Of a DNA stretch of 26,020 bases, positions 25,040-26,020 are shown in pieces. The position numbers and the translations under genes were made by a program. Source of the stretch: Phycisphaerae bacterium (GTDB lineage Bacteria > Planctomycetota > Phycisphaerae > Sedimentisphaerales > Anaerobacaceae); NCBI GenBank assembly GCA_030667885.1, contig DAOUVA010000003.1:1-26020 (forward strand), in the 5' to 3' direction. The notes under the pieces were generated by a model. The model made no database searches and was not told the origin of the DNA. It saw nothing but the letters and a program-made list of their open reading frames with translations. How positions within the stretch are numbered: position 1 is the first letter of the stretch; each line of letters opens with the position of its first letter.

Positions 25040-26020
25040 TTAAATAAACTGAGTTTTTCCCGGCATGGCCATGGGCCTGATGGGCAAGTCCATGTTCCAG
25101 GTTAAGTTGTCCCGGACAAGTTTTTCCTGGGAATTCATGGCTTCGTCCCAGGTAATCTCTTTTCCGGTATAGGCGGCCATGCGTCCCATGATGGCCATGA
25201 GCGAGCTGTGGGCCATCCAGATGCCGTCATTAATGGGGCGGCCGTTGCGGATAGAGGCGAACAATTCGTTGTGCTCGATCTGGTACATATCGGATTTGGG
25301 ACCGCGATAGCGCCAAGACTCCTTGCCGGTAATGGTGGGATCACTCGAGCCCTTGATGTTGCCCAGACCATCCGAGCCCATGAGGAAGTCCGAGTTGTCA
25401 CGGTAGCAACCGCCGATCTGACGTTGGGCCATGAACGCGCGGACTCCATCCGGGAATTCGTAGAAGACATCGATATGGTCAAAGATATTGCCTTCGTTAT
25501 TGGGGAATTGCCGGCCGCCTGTTGCCGCCGCTTTGAGAGGGAGCACTCCGTTCATCGCCCAGGCAATCTTGTCCACACTGTGACATGCTTGCTCTACCAG
25601 CCCATCCCCGGATAACCAGGCGAAGTTATACCAGTTGTGGAGCTGCCATTCAACATCACTCATGCCTGCCGGGCGACTACTGGCTGGACGCATGGGTTTC
25701 ACTGGCCCCGTCAGATAGGTGGCATAGACGGTACGAATATCGCCGATAGCGCCTTCGTGAACACGCTGGTAGAAGGCGCGGCGCGCCAAGTGATACCGCC
25801 AACAGAAGCCGGCCACTAATGCCAGGTTCTTCTCCTTTGCTATGGCGGCCGACTTGAGGACCGAACGCACGCCTGGAGCGTCGGTGGCCATTGGCTTCTC
25901 GCAGAAGACCTGTTTGCCCGCCTCAACTGCAGCTCTCAGATGCTGAGGTCTAAAACCAGGCGGTGTGGCCAGGAGAACCACATCCACGCCGCTATCGATC
26001 ACATTCTGGTAAGCATCCAG
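25040..26020 (-). CDS. Gfo/Idh/MocA family oxidoreductase, N-terminus beyond the window
   Basis: The frame is open to the window edge, so about 326 C-terminal residues are seen; an internal GTG at 26002 is not the real start. It includes DVVLLATPPGFRPQHL, the CEKP motif, and LVEQACHSVDKIAWAMNG with His and Asp. The C-terminus (SSLMAIMGRMAAYTGKEITW, IRPMAMPGKTQFI) closely parallels the neighbouring oxidoreductase, so the two are likely tandem duplicates and co-transcribed (38-nt gap). The missing part should hold the Rossmann glycine motif and probably a Tat signal. Its substrate is unknown. Confidence 0.9.
   Translation of the reverse strand: MDAYQNVIDSGVDVVLLATPPGFRPQHLRAAVEAGKQVFCEKPMATDAPGVRSVLKSAAIAKEKNLALVAGFCWRYHLARRAFYQRVHEGAIGDIRTVYATYLTGPVKPMRPASSRPAGMSDVEWQLHNWYNFAWLSGDGLVEQACHSVDKIAWAMNGVLPLKAAATGGRQFPNNEGNIFDHIDVFYEFPDGVRAFMAQRQIGGCYRDNSDFLMGSDGLGNIKGSSDPTITGKESWRYRGPKSDMYQIEHNELFASIRNGRPINDGIWMAHSSLMAIMGRMAAYTGKEITWDEAMNSQEKLVRDNLTWNMDLPIRPMAMPGKTQFI

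Overview
The window is a bacterial chromosome segment, most likely from a member of the Planctomycetota and probably class Phycisphaerae. That placement is an inference. It rests on secreted proteins carrying a Planctomycetes-style dockerin-like tail, on tandem Tat-exported Gfo/Idh/MocA oxidoreductases, and on the sequence style of the translation proteins. No 16S rRNA or marker comparison was possible.

Region 1 (1-16659, all on the minus strand) is a classic transcription/translation supercluster. In transcript order it reads tRNA-Thr(GGU), tuf, rpmG, tRNA-Trp(CCA), secE, nusG, rplK, rplA, rplJ, rplL, rpoB, rpoC, rpsL, rpsG, fusA. This is the ancestral bacterial order, with tRNA-Thr ahead of tuf and tRNA-Trp between rpmG and secE. 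The genes supply EF-Tu and EF-G, the L11/L1/L10/L12 stalk and GTPase-centre proteins, the beta and beta' RNA polymerase subunits, NusG, SecE, and S12/S7. Expression appears to be tuned at three internal points: a structured three-way-junction leader before rplL, a short terminator-like hairpin between rplL and rpoB, and a strong hairpin with a U-tract between rpsG and fusA. S12 has Arg at residue 88, the position where K88R is a known streptomycin-resistance substitution.

Region 2 (16660-20690) starts with a 0.66-kb gene-poor stretch holding the likely promoter of the supercluster. It also contains a decayed plus-strand fragment of an RND-type efflux adaptor with two in-frame stops. It is followed on the minus strand by a HEAT/TPR-type lipoprotein and, upstream of that, a XerD-like tyrosine recombinase.

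Region 3 (20691-26020) is accessory and secretory. On the plus strand are a tiny secreted EF-hand/dockerin-like ORF without an in-frame ATG, a Tat-exported beta-propeller resembling oligogalacturonate lyases (PL22-like), and a secreted seven-repeat RCC1-like propeller with a dockerin-like tail. Convergent to these, on the minus strand, are two adjacent paralogous Gfo/Idh/MocA oxidoreductases, the upstream one cut by the window edge. The region suggests extracytoplasmic carbohydrate processing, but no substrate can be read from the sequence.

I found no CRISPR array, insertion sequence or prophage. No clearly new multi-gene system is evident. The best leads are the rplJ-rplL RNA structure, the natural S12 Arg88, the adaptor pseudogene and the dockerin-like secreted proteins.
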